From NCBI GenBank assembly GCA_019426215.1, contig CM033393.1, forward strand, positions 23,500,591-23,564,590: a stretch of DNA of 64,000 nt, read 5' to 3'. Shown here in pieces: positions 22,689 through 34,639 of the stretch. A program made the translations under genes and the position numbers. This DNA comes from Buddleja alternifolia (lineage: Eukaryota; Streptophyta; Magnoliopsida; Lamiales; Scrophulariaceae). Within the stretch, counting starts at the first letter, position 1; the number at the start of each line of letters is the position of its first letter. The notes below the pieces were generated by a model, which did not search any database, was not told where the DNA came from, and worked only from the letters and a program-made list of their open reading frames with translations.

Positions 22689-22693
22689 GATAG

Positions 22694-23170
22694 GACCCAT
22701 CCCCGATCATTCATTGGCTCGAGTTGATCTAGATAGTCCATACATGTGTGTGTTGTTAGAATTGCTAGGCTTATTCGTATGCATTTCCATTTATTGCACG
22801 GTAAAGAAATTAATCTGCAAAGCGAGACCAACTTAATAACATTATCGAATGTTATAATTCTCCCAAATTAAAATACTGAGAAAGTAAAGGGGCATTGGAT
22901 GTCCTAGCTCTCCATCAAACTTTAGAAGGTGGGTTCATTTCTAGTGCATGGCATCTTCCCGGAATAAGGGGGTCGTGCATCAAGATATGGTGCTCTATCG
23001 TCTCTAGTGCCTTTGATGCCTTCATGTTGAAACAAATTTCACCCCATATATCATTCAAGGTTGCAAGGTGAGATTAAATTGTTAGACTGAAAGGAGTTGA
23101 TGAAATAAATGACTCAGATGGATCACCACCTATATATCGAAAAAGTTTGCAGCTCAGTGATCCATGAGCT
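22694..23170 (+). other. Leader of B, second part (non-coding)
   Basis: Continues the B leader after the solo LTR. It contains CATATATCATTCAAGGTTGCAA, which recurs at 46790-46815 close to the B gag start. No ORF is credible. It ends at the C insertion site, flank GAGCT. Confidence 0.65.
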
Positions 23171-24944
23171 TGTTGGGTTTCGCGATAAATAACATAAATG
23201 CCGCGGAAAGGATTTCAAAAAATTTTATTTTAAAACCCAACGTTGAATTCAGTGATCGCATATTCAAATTGAACGATAAACTTAACGAATAAAACTTACT
23301 TGTTAAAACGAAGTTGTACGAAAATCTTTCTTCTTCCACCAAATTCGAAACCTTGAAGCTTTCAAATCTTCAATCCTTTGATTTGATCTTCAAAACTTGA
23401 ACTTGAACAGAACAACGAAAGTACGTCGTCTCTAAATTGTCATGCACGAATCAACAATCGAAAAATTCCCACTTCTTCTCTAAAGGGGCGACAGCTAGGG
23501 TTATTAGAGAGGGGAGGAATATTTTCTTCTTTCTTTCTAGGAGAGTTATGATCTTCTCTTACTTGTTCAAAGTCAAAGAGTCCTTATATACCTCAAGACT
23601 TATTGAACAAGCCAAAACAAAAGAGCTCTAAATTAGGGCATCACATGGACGCCCACTTAGGCCTATTAGGCGTCCACTTTGAACGCCTTCTAGAAGCCCG
23701 GGATTTGTTTTGTTTAATTAATTTTTTATTTTAATTAATAATTTATTACATCCAATAAATAAATAAATTAATCAAATAATCTAATTAATTAGATAAATTA
23801 ATTCATCAATATATTTCGCTAGGAAATTAATTAATAATTAACCTTATCCATATAATTAATTATTTTATTTAATGAATAATTAATTATTTAATTTATCCAT
23901 TAAATTAAAACTCCTAGAAGAAAATAAAAATTCCTTTTTCATTTTTCTTTGTCGATCATTTAGCGCGATTCTTTAGGTTCGTTTCGTTTGGCAATGAGAG
24001 GAAACCAAAGGAAGTGGATAACACCTAGCCAGTCAAGTGGCCCACTTCGTAACTGAAACGAAAATGAATGATAGGATCATTCCGCAACCTTTCCAATCGT
24101 AAATACCGTATATGTTTAAACCCTTTGTTCACGTTCCACAGTCAAATGAGAGTCATTGCTTTGTCAAACTCACTGGACTTGACCATATGTATTAATTATA
24201 ATAATACGGATCATTGAGATTGATTTAGTGCCTAGCACAATCATCTCTTTTGCTTTGGCCAAAGACTTTGATTTCTATTTATCTATAATCACATAGGGTA
24301 CATTCTCATTCACTTATGAGAGAACAAATCTCATATTATATATCTGCTAAGACTACCACTTGTCCATCAAGTTCGCATTTTAAGGTCGACCCCACCAACG
24401 GGTGAATTGGGTCTAACTACTCTAGAGAAAGACTTGACGTCACAAGTGCATCTTCAGCCTGATACTTCAGGTCAAAGGTTCACACATACCTATTACGCAT
24501 AATCAGTTCTGTCATTGACAGTCACATAGTGAAAACCCATGTGATAGAACCGATGCAAGTCGTGTTCGAGCATATCAATTCCACTGACGTGCCTACAATC
24601 TCAATCTCCTATCATCCCATGATACCAGACAGACACTCCCATGTCAGAGCTAAGAATGTACAAATATTCGAAGTCTTTATTTTCCCATTAAAGACTTCAT
24701 ATAACTTGCAGACTAGTTTTAGCAATCAAAGTCAATCTCTCTAGTGCCTATCTTCGTATCCTATAGGAAGTAGAGGGATTGTACTGAAAAGAAGGGCAAA
24801 GAGGATTTACACAACTTATAGATGCATATAAGGATTAAGTGAAAAACTAAGTAATGCCTTTTATAAATTATGATTTAAGTTCAATACAAGATAGATGCCC
24901 TACATATTCTATCCTCTATGGCATCTTAAGTTATAATCCTAAAA
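23171..24944 (-). repeat. 3' LTR of C, 1774 bp
   Basis: Begins TGTTGGGTTTCGCG on the plus strand and ends ATAATCCTAAAA. A polypurine tract follows, which identifies it as the 3' LTR of a minus-strand element. A minus-strand TATATAAG box lies at 23583-23590. An AT-rich block (about 23705-23910) has repeated AATTAATTA. The other LTR of C is only 315 bp and lacks positions corresponding to 23245-24702. Confidence 0.88.
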
Positions 24945-24957
24945 ATCTCCCACTTGC
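24945..24957 (-). other. Polypurine tract of C
   Basis: GCAAGTGGGAGAT on the minus strand, next to the 3' LTR. The same string precedes the 3' LTR of B at 50894-50906, which supports the relationship between the two. Confidence 0.9.
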
Positions 24958-25087
24958 ACTCAATGCCACTCATTGTGGTATCTTATACCATCCTTTTCAG
25001 ATGTCGGTCCAAAACAGCCTGAGGTAGTGGTTTGGTTAACGGGTCAGCTACATTGTCAGCTGAGGCTATTTTCTACACTGCTATCTC

Positions 25088-26389
25088 TCATCTGCCAACG
25101 ATCTCTCTGATGATGTGAAATCTTCTCTCAATGTGTTTGGACTTGTTATGAGACCTCGGTTCCTTGGCTTGCGCTATTGCTCCATTGTTATCACAATAAA
25201 GTGGTAACGGGAGTTGAGCACTAAAGACCGATTCAAGTTCTCCAAGAAACTTTCTCATCGAAATAGCTTCTTTGGCTGCCTCTGAGGCTGCCACATACTC
25301 TGCTTCAGTGGTGGAATTAGCGGTTGTGCTTTGCTTGGAACTTTTCCAATACACCGCTCCACCATTGAGAGTAAAAACAAACCCTGAAGTTGATTTTCGG
25401 TCATCAACATCAAACTGAAAGTCTGAATCAAAATAACCTTCTATCTTCAGGTCTCCACCTCCATAGATGAGAATCATATCCTTAGTTCTTTAAGATACTT
25501 TAGGATGTTCTTCATAGCTATCCAATGTTCCTTTCCCGGGTTTGCCTGAAATCGACTCACCACGCTTACAGCATAGGCAATGTCGGGTCTAGTACAACAT
25601 TGCATACATCAGGCTACCAACTGCCGAAGCATAGGGTACATTACTCATCTCCTGTCTATCTTCCTCACTTTGAGGACACATAGACTTGGATAAGTGTACT
25701 CCATGTCTCATGGAAAGAAACCCTTTCTTAGAATTATCAATCTTAAACCTCTTTAGGACCTTTTCTAAGTAAAGGGCTTGGGAGAGACTTATCATTCTAT
25801 TTGTTCTATCTTTGTAGATACGAATTCCTAGAATGTATGTCGCTTCTCCCAAGACTTTCATGAAAAACGTACTCGAAAACCATTTCTTGACTGTGGTGAG
25901 CATTCCTACGTCATTTCCTATAAGTAGAATGTCATCCACATATAGTATTAAAAATGAGAGTTTGCTCCCACTAGTCTTCTTGTAGACACAGGGTTCATCT
26001 TCGTTTTTGATGTATCCATATCCCTTTACTACTTCATCAAAATGAAGATTCCAGCTTCTAGATGCTTGCTTGAGACCGTATATGGACCTCTCAAGTTTAC
26101 ATACTTTATGGATATCGGTCTCGGATACAAAACCCTTTGGATGTTCCATATAGATATCCTTCTCGAGGAATCCATTTAAGAAAGCCGTTTTGACATCCAT
26201 TTGCCATATCTCATAATCTAAGCATGCACCTATGGTTAATAGTATTCGGATGGATTTTATCATGGCGATGGGCGAAAAGATTTCTTGATAGTCAATTCCT
26301 TCTCTTTGACTATACCCTTTCGCTATGAGCCTGGCTTTAAAGGTATCAACCTTGCCATCGCTACCTATCTTTCTTTTGTAGATCCACTT
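25088..26389 (-). pseudogene. pol: C reverse transcriptase (C-terminal two-thirds) and RNase H
   Basis: Copia RT in sense order from 26389: KWIYKRKIGSDGKVD, GIDYQEIFSPIAMIKSIR, QMDVKTAFLNGFLEKDIYM, YGLKQASRSWN, the catalytic box LYVDDILLIG (YVDD at 25931-25942, intact), then the connection. RNase H (25477-25088) has EGYFDSDFQ, the catalytic Glu in TTEAEYVAASEAAKEA, and HNKSKHIERRFHIIRE. A frame break near 25480-25590 separates the two. The RT is cut at its KW dipeptide by element H and resumes at 39235. Confidence 0.93.
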
Positions 26390-27249
26390 TGACACGCTAG
26401 AACCTAACGTGCTTGAATAGTAAGTGCACTAGTCGTGTGTAGTAATAAATGTGGACAATAAGTCCGGGTTGTCGAACCTCAAGGACTTAAATTTAAGTTT
26501 AAGATTCGTAATGAAATAAACAATTAAAGTAAGAGTAAATTGAAGGTAAAACGCGTAAGATAAGAACGAAGACACACGAAGGATTGAAAACTAATTATAA
26601 AGGGAGACTAAGGCACATGCTAGGTCCAAATTGCTCAATTATACTTATAAAGGCTCTCGTTGAAGGGTTACGCTTATGTTGCTATGGTGAAAGCTCCTAG
26701 GGTAAATAACAACCGATGTCTTGTGCTAAACTCCTATGCTAGAATGATGGTTTCCTAAGTATATCTACGTGGAAATCTAATCACTAAACACGCATTAACG
26801 CACTAGACCTCACTCGATTTAGATCGAACATCTTCACCCAAGAATCTTTACCTATGTCTAGGGCAAGTCCTCATTGGTAGCAGGTTATGGTGTGAATTTC
26901 TTGCACCCTAAGTCAATTTTCTCTCGAAATATTCACCTAAGCATAAGATTCTAACATATGGTGATCAAGCATATGTCAAACAAGAAAAAACACAAATTCA
27001 CACCACATAACAACATAAGAATCAATTCAACAATCCTCTATTATAAGCATAAATCACAATTTGGCCTTACATGGCTCTAGTCTTACGAGCTTAGCTCATA
27101 GTTGATGGCATAAAAGACCTAGATGGGTACATATACATATTCATGGACAATAATGAAAATGGAAATCTATTAAAACTCCTTATGTTGAATTGATGATGGA
27201 TTTTCAAGTTGAATCTTCAATCTCCAAGCTAATCTTCCTTTTTGATCTC
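26390..27249 (-). repeat. 3' LTR of H, truncated
   Basis: Starts TGACACGCTAGAACC and matches 27993-28208 followed by 38063 to about 38695 in the right LTR. It stops at the string TTGATCTC (27242-27249), after which gag sequence begins. The terminal part containing GGCGCC-type motifs is missing. Confidence 0.87.
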
Positions 27250-27678
27250 ACTTCTAAGCTCGTTGATTTTTGATGGAGGGAAGAATTTGTTGAGAAACTC
27301 ATCTACTAGATCATCCCATGTTCCAATCGATTGTGGGGGCAATGACTTTTACCAAAGAGTCGCCTCATCCTTCAAGGAGAAATGAAATAATCGGAGGCGG
27401 ATGGCATCAAGATCTCGTGGGTTGAATTGCATAGTAGAGATCACATTCTCCGAGTGATCTAAGTGGTCATGAGGTGAGTCTCTCGGGTCACCATAAAACG
27501 GCTCCGCTTGAACCATCCCGAACATATGAGAAGGAATGTGGAAATGTGGAGTAGCAAAGTCCGGGAAGATAATGGGTCCCGGTGTAGTGTGCACCCGGGG
27601 TGGTTGATTATCACGAACCGATGGAGGAGGCACGGTGGAGGTGCCGTTTACATAGCTTGGAGTAGATTTTGCAACCAT
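27250..27678 (-). pseudogene. gag: H gag fragment
   Basis: An N-terminal Athila-like gag segment with PPRVHTTPGPIIFPDF, FHIPSHMFGMV and DAIRLRLFHFSLKDEATLW. It aligns with H2 gag at 35940-36400. A stop follows TLW, and the sequence then runs into the LTR at 27249. No other coding part of H survives. From 27679 to 27967 there is only leader sequence similar to 36440-36666 in H2. Confidence 0.88.
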
Positions 27679-27967
27679 TGCCTATTTTCAAGGAGATTTA
27701 TATCGGGAAAGTTTCCATTCGGATTTGGATTGAAATTGTGGGCCATTTCTCAAGCTCGTCTACTTGCCCGAAGAACACGCTCTATTTCGGGCTCAAAATC
27801 GTATAGGGGCTCATTGGAGGAGCGGGTCATGCACCACAAACCAAACCTATCAATTTAGAAAAAGAAACAAAATTAGACTAATACGAAAATGAAAGAAAAG
27901 CAAGAAATAGACAACAAACTAAGAATTATGAAAACGTAAACGAAAATCAAAAACTAAAAATAAACAA

Positions 27968-27986
27968 GTCCCCAACAACGGCGCCA
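27968..27986 (-). other. Primer-binding site of H (tRNA-Asp)
   Basis: On the minus strand TGGCGCCGTTGTTGGGGAC, two mismatches from the H2 site. It is complementary to the 3' end of tRNA-Asp, the primer used by Athila elements. Six bases separate it from the LTR at 27993. Confidence 0.9.
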
Positions 27987-27992
27987 AAAACT

Positions 27993-28208
27993 TGACACGG
28001 TAGAACCTAACGTGCTTGAATAGCAAGTGCACTAGTCGTGTGTAGTAATAAACGTGGACAATAAGTCCGGGTTGTCGAACCTCAAGGACTTGAATTTTAG
28101 TTTAAGATTCGTAATGAAATAAACAATTAAAGTAAGAGTAAATTGAATGTAAAATGCGTAAGATAAGAACGAAGACACACAAAGGTTTGAAAACTAATTA
28201 TAAAGGGA
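27993..28208 (-). repeat. Right LTR of H, part 1
   Basis: Starts TGACACGGTAGAACC and matches 26390-26605. It breaks off after GGGAGAC, where H2-derived sequence begins. The remainder of this LTR is at 38063-39229. Confidence 0.88.
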
Positions 28209-28789
28209 GACAATCTAGTCTCATTTAGGATCCCATAAGCAAGGAAACGATGTGTATATTCATTAAAATCCATATTGATAGACAAAACATGACATGTATT
28301 CAAATTAACCATTCTCAATGCATCGAGTGAAGGGTTGAAATTCTATCTAATTTTTTTTTCAAAATTGCACAAGTTTAACATGTAGAGGTACCACCCCCCC
28401 CCCCCCACCCCAAACTTAACATGAACATTGTCCCCAATGTTCGAAAAAGAAAAGAGTAAAGTACACATCACCGTAGGGTTGCTGAAAAGCAAACCCGAGT
28501 CCACTAAGGCAATTGAGTCTAAGAGTGGCAACCACGAGGGAAGCCAAGATATCAACGATACACATCAAACATAGGTTATCCAGACAAGACGTTAATTAAT
28601 GAATAGAAGCGAGAAATGAAAACAAACAAACAACAAAACACAAGAGCTAAACGGAGCGAGCATGCAACTACAATATAACATGAATGACAAATAAACACAA
28701 AGAAATATCCATAAATCCCACAATACCAAAATCTAAATAACAAAACCGAAATAATATCCAACAAAAGAAAACAAGAAATAGACTAAACA
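28209..28789 (-). other. H2 3' untranslated region with polypurine/poly-G tract
   Basis: No gene is seen. On the minus strand a long G run within AAGTTTGGGGTGGGGG (plus 28391-28412) is an Athila-like polypurine tract. About 180 bp beyond it (28209-28390) is unassigned and might be non-LTR sequence left after loss of the 3' LTR. The 28420-28780 part is AT-rich and non-coding. Confidence 0.6.
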
Positions 28790-30140
28790 AGCTAATCATC
28801 CTCATGGATAAAACGGTCCACAAAATCATCATCTCTCGGCTCATGGCCACCCTTATCCTCATTTCCACCCGTAATATCATCCATATCGAGCATATCATCT
28901 GTGCCTCCCTCGGGCACAACTGAATCAGCCCCAATGACTATAGCACCAGCACCGATCATATCATCCGGAGGAGGAGTGGAAAAGTGCGGAAAATGTGGGG
29001 GCGCTGAATAGTCAAATGGCCCATGGCCCAAGAAGGCGTCCTGCTCTAGAAACAGCTGACAGATATAGGCACACCCCTCACTCATCATCGAATGCATATT
29101 CGTCCTCAACTGCTGCAGATCAGTCCGAAGGGTCTCCACATCAGACGATGTAGCATGGCTGGATCCGATGCCACGAGCCGGAATAGCTCTCGGGGGAATA
29201 GGTGGACGGGCTGAAGCTGGGCGTCCGAGAAGGGAACAGGTGTGTCGGCGGGGTCTGTAGTCTCGCTCCGAAAAGCCCTAACACCGTCGGTCAAGCACAA
29301 GGTCGAAATGAGAGACGGGAAAATAAACGGGTTCTTTTTTGGATGAGCTGACTCCCCTCGTTTCCTCTTAGCCTGTGTCGGGTCAACCAATGGAATGAAC
29401 TCGATGCCTATCCTCTTGAAATGCCCTAATAAAGTCCAGTGAATTAACCCCACGAAGTTAATCGGGCGCTCTGTCATGATGGAAAATATGAGCAATGCCT
29501 GATTCTTGTTCAACTCCGATCTATTGGAGCTCGGGAGGAGGTTGAAATGAATGAAGTCAAGTCAAAAAGCTACCTCGGGGAGCAAGATACGACGGGGTAA
29601 GTATGAGTCCCCTTCGGGCCAAGTCGTACCCTCAATAGCAATGACCCCAAGGACCTCGTCAGGTGAAACAGTGTAAGTCCCATCTAGCTTATAGAGATCA
29701 CGATACCCACAAGTCTGGGGAATCTCCATCCTAAGGCACTCACTAAAAGCAATGTCATCAAAATTAACCCTGCGACCCCGAACTTCAATGGTGTATGCCT
29801 TCCAACTCACTTTGTCTATGATGGAAAGGTAAGCCCTGGTACTATAGAATTCTTGAATCCATGGGAATCGGATAGCCTCTAAAGGGCCACAAAAATAGTC
29901 CAGACGATGGAACTCAATACGGGCGTTCACTGTAATCTTAGCACTAGGAGCAAAAGAGCTTTCTTTGATAATAACCCGATTGTATAACACGTTAAAAATT
30001 AGTTCCTTTTTTGGGTTTGAGGATCGGGGAAGTGCAAGGGGATCAAGTGGATCAGTTAAGGGCTCGGGAGTGTTGGAGGATCCTTCCCCAACCTTCTTTT
30101 TACCCTTGGATTGTTTCGCGGTTTGCTTAGGCATTTTCAA
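28790..30140 (-). pseudogene. H2 third ORF (Athila envelope-like / plant transposon protein)
   Basis: Downstream of integrase, as in Athila elements. The start ATG near 30140 opens a Lys-rich N-terminus (PKQTAKQSKGKKK), then a folded part with RIEFHRLDYFCGP and KVSWKAYTIEVRGRRVNF. An in-frame TGA at about 29561 interrupts it, after which LLIFSIMTERPINFVGLIHW continues. A frameshift near 29120 leads to a helical segment METLRTDLQQLRTNMHSM and an acidic C-terminus. This resembles the putative plant transposon protein domain family. No clear membrane anchor is seen, so an envelope role is unproven. Confidence 0.75.
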
Positions 30141-31048
30141 ATTTTTGGCGGCGAAACGATATCAAACAACAACCCCAAAAACACAAAACCAAATCCAACA
30201 ATGGCTCAATTGAAAGGAAGCTGTAATCGCAGCACAACAATCTCAAAACAAAATTATCGGCTAACCCACAACTATCTACCAATCCGAAATTCACCCACAA
30301 ACCCAAATCTACCAAGAAACAACAACAAATCCGGCCACAAATCACGAATACTAGAACCAAAATATAGCCCCACATGGCTTCAATATTCAGAAATGAGAAA
30401 AGGGGCCAAGCTATCCACTCACCTTGGGATCGAAAATGTACTGATTCGATGGCAACAGCAAACAGCATGACCCAAAATGCAAGGAGAGAGACTGTAGTTG
30501 TTCCGGCGGTGAATCGACGGTGAAATTTGGCGGTTCTGGAAACGGCTGAAGGTGGCTTTAGGGCGGAGATGAGGTGGCTTGGCGGGAGAGAGTATAGAGA
30601 GGGAGAGATGATGATTGTTTTGACCTAACTTTGACTAAAATTCAATATAAATACCTATTCGGCGCCTAGGCGTGCGCATGATGGAGCCCAAGCACCGTAA
30701 TGCGAAGCAAATATTGGCCTTTGGTGTTCAGTTAACGCCCTAGCGCGGGTAATGTGACGCGTGGGCGTGGAAGATCTCGCGCCTAGGCGTGAATTTTAGG
30801 CCGCTCAGGCGCCATGATGCTAAGTGAAATGGACTTCTGGGCTTCCGCAGCGCCTAGGCGTGAGTGACCGGCGCCCGGGCATGGATTCATAGGTTGAAAT
30901 TTCAGTCTATTTCCTGTAGCAAAAAAAATGAAAACGATTAACACAAACTAATAAAGATTAATCACAAAAAAATGAAGCAAACTAAACTAAAAACACGAAA
31001 AGATGAGAATGAAAAGAGAGCTTGGGTTGCCTCCCAAGAAGTACTAGT
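30141..31048 (-). other. H2 spacer between integrase and third ORF
   Basis: No credible gene is present. It contains a cluster of GGCGCC(T/C)AGGCG-type motifs at 30660-30895 and a purine-rich stretch near 30580-30610. It may carry regulatory sequence for the third ORF, which in Athila is thought to be expressed from a separate or spliced transcript; that is inference. Confidence 0.5.
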
Positions 31049-31926
31049 TTATAGTCGGTAGCTCGACTTGAGACACAAGATCATGGAGGATCCCCGAGGC
31101 GGATGGACACCTTGTCCCGTGGTCCATGAATCCCAACATAAGGTTTCAATCTTTGAGCATTTGTCATGAAAGTTTGTCCCTTGTCCGTTGTGAGTTAGAT
31201 GGCACTCGAAGGATATACATGAGATACCAGAAACGGTCCCGACCATCTCGACTTGAATTTCCCGAAAAAGAGTCGAAGGCGAGAGTTGTATAGGAGAACC
31301 CTCTCACCCTCGTGAAACTCCCGGGGAAGAATGTGCCTATCATGCCACGCTTTTGTTCGTTCCTTGTAAAGTTTAGCATTCTCATAAGCTTGGTGGTGCC
31401 ATTCCTCGAGCTCATGCAATTGGAGCAATCGATTTGTACCTACAAGTGTAGAGTCAAAATTGAGAAATTTAATAGCCCAAAAGGCACGATGCTCGAGCTC
31501 AATAGGTAGGTGACATGCTTTTCCATAAACGAGGTGATATGGGGACATGCCAATTGGGGTTTTAAATGCGGTCCTATAAGCACATAAGGCGTCATCTAGC
31601 TTAAGAGACCAATCCTTCCTAGATGCATTGACCATTTTTTCAAGAATGCGTTTAATCTCCCTTTGAGGGTGGTAGGGAGTTGAAATCTTATGCCTTACCC
31701 CATACTTGTTCAATACGTGTTCGAATTGCTTGTTGCAAAAATGGGTGCCCCCGTCACTAACGATAGCTCTAGGAGTTCCAAAACGAGTGAAAATCCTTTT
31801 CCTTAAAAATCGAGTAACCACCCGAGCATCGTTAGTAGGTAAAGTCTCGGCTTCAACCCATTTTGAGACGTAGTCAACCGCAACAAGAATATACTTATTG
31901 GAACAAGAACTAGGAAAAGGTCCCAT
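31049..31926 (-). pseudogene. pol: H2 integrase core and C-terminus, catalytic Glu deleted
   Basis: Gypsy integrase in sense order: the first Asp in [14 protein letters not shown] (about 31875), the second in [10 protein letters not shown], then KISTPYHPQ joined directly to REIKRILEK at 31662/31663. Family members normally have about nine residues here, including the third catalytic Glu, so an in-frame deletion has removed it. Further on are [20 protein letters not shown] and [11 protein letters not shown]. The last part continues in another frame to about 31050. Confidence 0.9.
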
Positions 31927-32010
31927 GAAATCAATACCTCAAACATCAAATAATTCACACTCAAGCATGCTATTTAAGGGCATTTCATGTCTTTTAGAGA
32001 TGTTACCAGT

Positions 32011-32676
32011 TCATTGGCACCTATCACAAGATCGGACATACAGTAATGCATCTTTAGAGAGTGTGGGCCAAAAGAAACCTGATTGAAGCACCTTAGCCAT
32101 TGTTTTAGAAGGCCCAAAATGGCCACCTACCGACATGTCATGGCAATGAGCTAAAACCAATGCGATTTCCTCCTCAGTAACATATCTTTGAATGAGGCCA
32201 TCTGCACAAATCTTAAATAGATATGGTTCGTTCCACAAATATTGCTTCACATCAAATAAGAATTTCTTCTTTTGATGGATAGTAATATCCGGGGGAAGAA
32301 CTCCCTTGACAAGATAATTAGCAAAATTTGCATACCAAGGAGTTGGGTCGTCACATATAGCAAATAAGTGCTCATCGGGAAACTCTTCTCTAATTGGTGT
32401 ATCATGCAAGTGTTCTGGATTAGGGGCCTCTATCCTGGACAAATGATCGGCGACTACATTCTCTACTCCTTTCTTATCCTTGATTTCCAGGTCAAATTCT
32501 TGAAGTAGTAGAATCCACCTAAGTAGTCTAGGTTTAGCATCCTTTTTGGCAAGCAAGTACTTTAGTGCGGAGTGATCGGTGTATACAATTACTTTGTTCA
32601 AAATGAGATAGGCATGGAATTTGTCAAACGCAAACACTATAGCTAGTAACTCTTTTTCCGTGGTTGCATAATTCAA
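32011..32676 (-). pseudogene. pol: H2 RNase H and integrase zinc-binding domain
   Basis: RNase H part: [18 protein letters not shown] with the catalytic Glu, then [11 protein letters not shown] with the Asp, and the Athila-like closing motif [10 protein letters not shown]. It is followed by a linker and the HHCC integrase N-terminus: [16 protein letters not shown] with CDRC at about 32015-32030. A stop separates it from the RT at 32700 and another from the integrase core at 31940. Confidence 0.92.
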
Positions 32677-32736
32677 TTGTGCATCATTTAGAGTCTTACT
32701 AGCATAATAGATGGTTTGAAATACCTTTTCCTTCCG

Positions 32737-33690
32737 TTAGCCAAGTACCGCACCAACCGCGGTGTCACTTGCATCACACATCAACTCGAAGGGTAAGCTC
32801 CAATCGGGAGGTGCCATGATGGGGGCGGATACCAACCACTCCTTCAAAGTGAGGAATGCCTGCATACAAGTAGAGTTGAAATCAGACGGTGCATCTTTAA
32901 CAAGCAAGTTAGACAATGGTTTCGCAATTTTAGAAAAATTCAAGATAAACTGCCTATAGAAACCGGCATGCCCAAGGAAACTTCTAACGGCTTTAACCGA
33001 TGTAGGAGGAGGAAGCTTCTCAATGACCTCAATCTTGGCTTGGTCCACTCCAATCCCTCTATGAGAGACTTTGTGACCTAGTACAATCCCCTCCCGGGCC
33101 ATGAAATGGCACTTCTCCCAATTTAAAACAAGATTGGTTTCCTCACAACGCTTTAGAACACGAGTCAAATGATCAAGACATGTATTGAAAGATGTTCCAA
33201 AAATTAAAAAATTGTCCATAAAGATCTCAAGGAATTCCTCAACCATGTCATGAAAAATTGCCATCATGCATCGTTGAAAGGTGGCCGGGGCATTACACAA
33301 TCCAAATGGCATCCTTCTATAAGAAAATGTGCGATAGGGACAGGTGAAAGTGGTTTTCTCTTGGTCCTTGGGGTCTATGGCAATTTGATTATAGCTGGAG
33401 TATCGATCTAGAAAACAATAAAAATCGTACACGGCTAACCTTTCTAGCATTTGGTCAATGAAAGGGAGGGGAAGGTGGTCCTTACGGGTGGCATCATTTA
33501 ATTTACGATAATCTATGCACACTCGCCACCCGGTAAGCATACGTGTAGGAATCAATTCATCACTTGCATTTTTAATCACGGTTATGCCCCCTTTCTTTGG
33601 AACAACATGCGTAGGACTTATCCATGCACTATCAGAGATAGGGTAGATTATACCTGCGTCGAGTAGCTTAATACCTCTTTTTTGACTACC
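32737..33690 (-). pseudogene. pol: H2 reverse transcriptase, second catalytic Asp replaced
   Basis: RT blocks in order: CIDYRKLNDATRKDHLPLPF, FLDRYSSYNQIAIDPKDQEK, YRRMPFGLCNAPATFQR, the catalytic box, then VLGHKVSHRGIGVD and FLGHAGFYRQFI. The catalytic box reads IFMDNFLIF where the family has FMDDF: the second Asp is replaced by Asn (codon 33211-33213). The conserved FLDGYSGYNQ is also changed to FLDRYSSYNQ. The enzyme should be inactive. Confidence 0.92.
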
Positions 33691-33692
33691 TC

Positions 33693-34628
33693 TTATATTT
33701 GCGAGTTAGACCTCCTTTGTCGTTGACGTGTCGGCTTGGCGGAGTCCTCCATGAGTATTTTCTGCATGCATATAGCCGGGCTAATGCCTTTAATGTCCGC
33801 TATTGTCCACCCGAAAGCTTTCTTGTTGGCCCTCAACACCCCCATGAGTTGTTCCTCTTGCTCCCCTGTCAAAGAAGATGAGACGATTAAGGACAATGTT
33901 TTATTATCATTTAAGAAAACATATTTCAAGTGCAAAGGTAATGGTTTAAGCTCAAGGGTAGGGGCCTCTTCTATGGAAGGCCGAGGAGGGGCCGAGAGTG
34001 ATCTTTCTAGCTTTTCAATCCTCATTACACGATAAGGAGAATGTTTCTCTAAACTAAGCACGGTTGCCAATTGCCCCTCACTTGCCGAATCAACATCCAT
34101 GGATTGCTAAAAGCACGTCTCGAGTGGGTCGTCTACCATGTGTGCCTGAAAAGTCTCACTAATCAAAGAGTCAAAGGTATCAACACGTAAACAAGAGTCA
34201 TAATCAAGTGGATGCTTTAGAACTTTATAAACATCAAACGTGACCTTTTCATCTCCCACATTTAAAGTTAACTTACCATTGGCAATGTCAATTATCGCCT
34301 TACCGGTGGCTAGGAATGGTCTTCCTAGGATCAAGGGCACCTCAACATCTTCTTCCATATCAAGGACCACGAAGTCGACCTGAAAATAGAATTTGTCGAC
34401 TTGGACAATAACATCTTCTATTATTCCCTTCGGCCTCTTGATTGATCTATCGGCAAGTTGGAGGCTCATTGATGTCGGCTTTGGATTGCCTAGGCCTAAC
34501 TTCTTAAAAGGAGAATACGGGAGGAGGTTGATACTAGCGCCCGAGTCACATAGAACCTTCTCGAATGTTAAGGGCCCAATGGTGCACGGAATTCTGAGAC
34601 TCCCAGAGTCTTGAAGCTTTGTTGGCAA
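33693..34628 (-). pseudogene. pol: H2 aspartic protease and pol N-terminal region
   Basis: The protease carries VLCDSGASINLLPYSPF with an intact catalytic Asp, followed by PLILGRPFLATGKAIID. A stop at 34106 separates it from a linker (34100-33693) with the Athila-like PLPLHLKYVFL block that leads into RT. The order gag-PR-RT-RH-IN is normal. Confidence 0.9.
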
Positions 34629-34639
34629 TTTGTTGAGTA

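Noticed and set aside
28388..28412. Poly-C run as sequencing artefact or telomeric-type repeat
   Set aside because: The position fits an Athila polypurine tract on the minus strand.
30111..30470. Frames on both strands in the H2 spacer
   Set aside because: Low-complexity translation and no conservation signal visible; treated as spacer.
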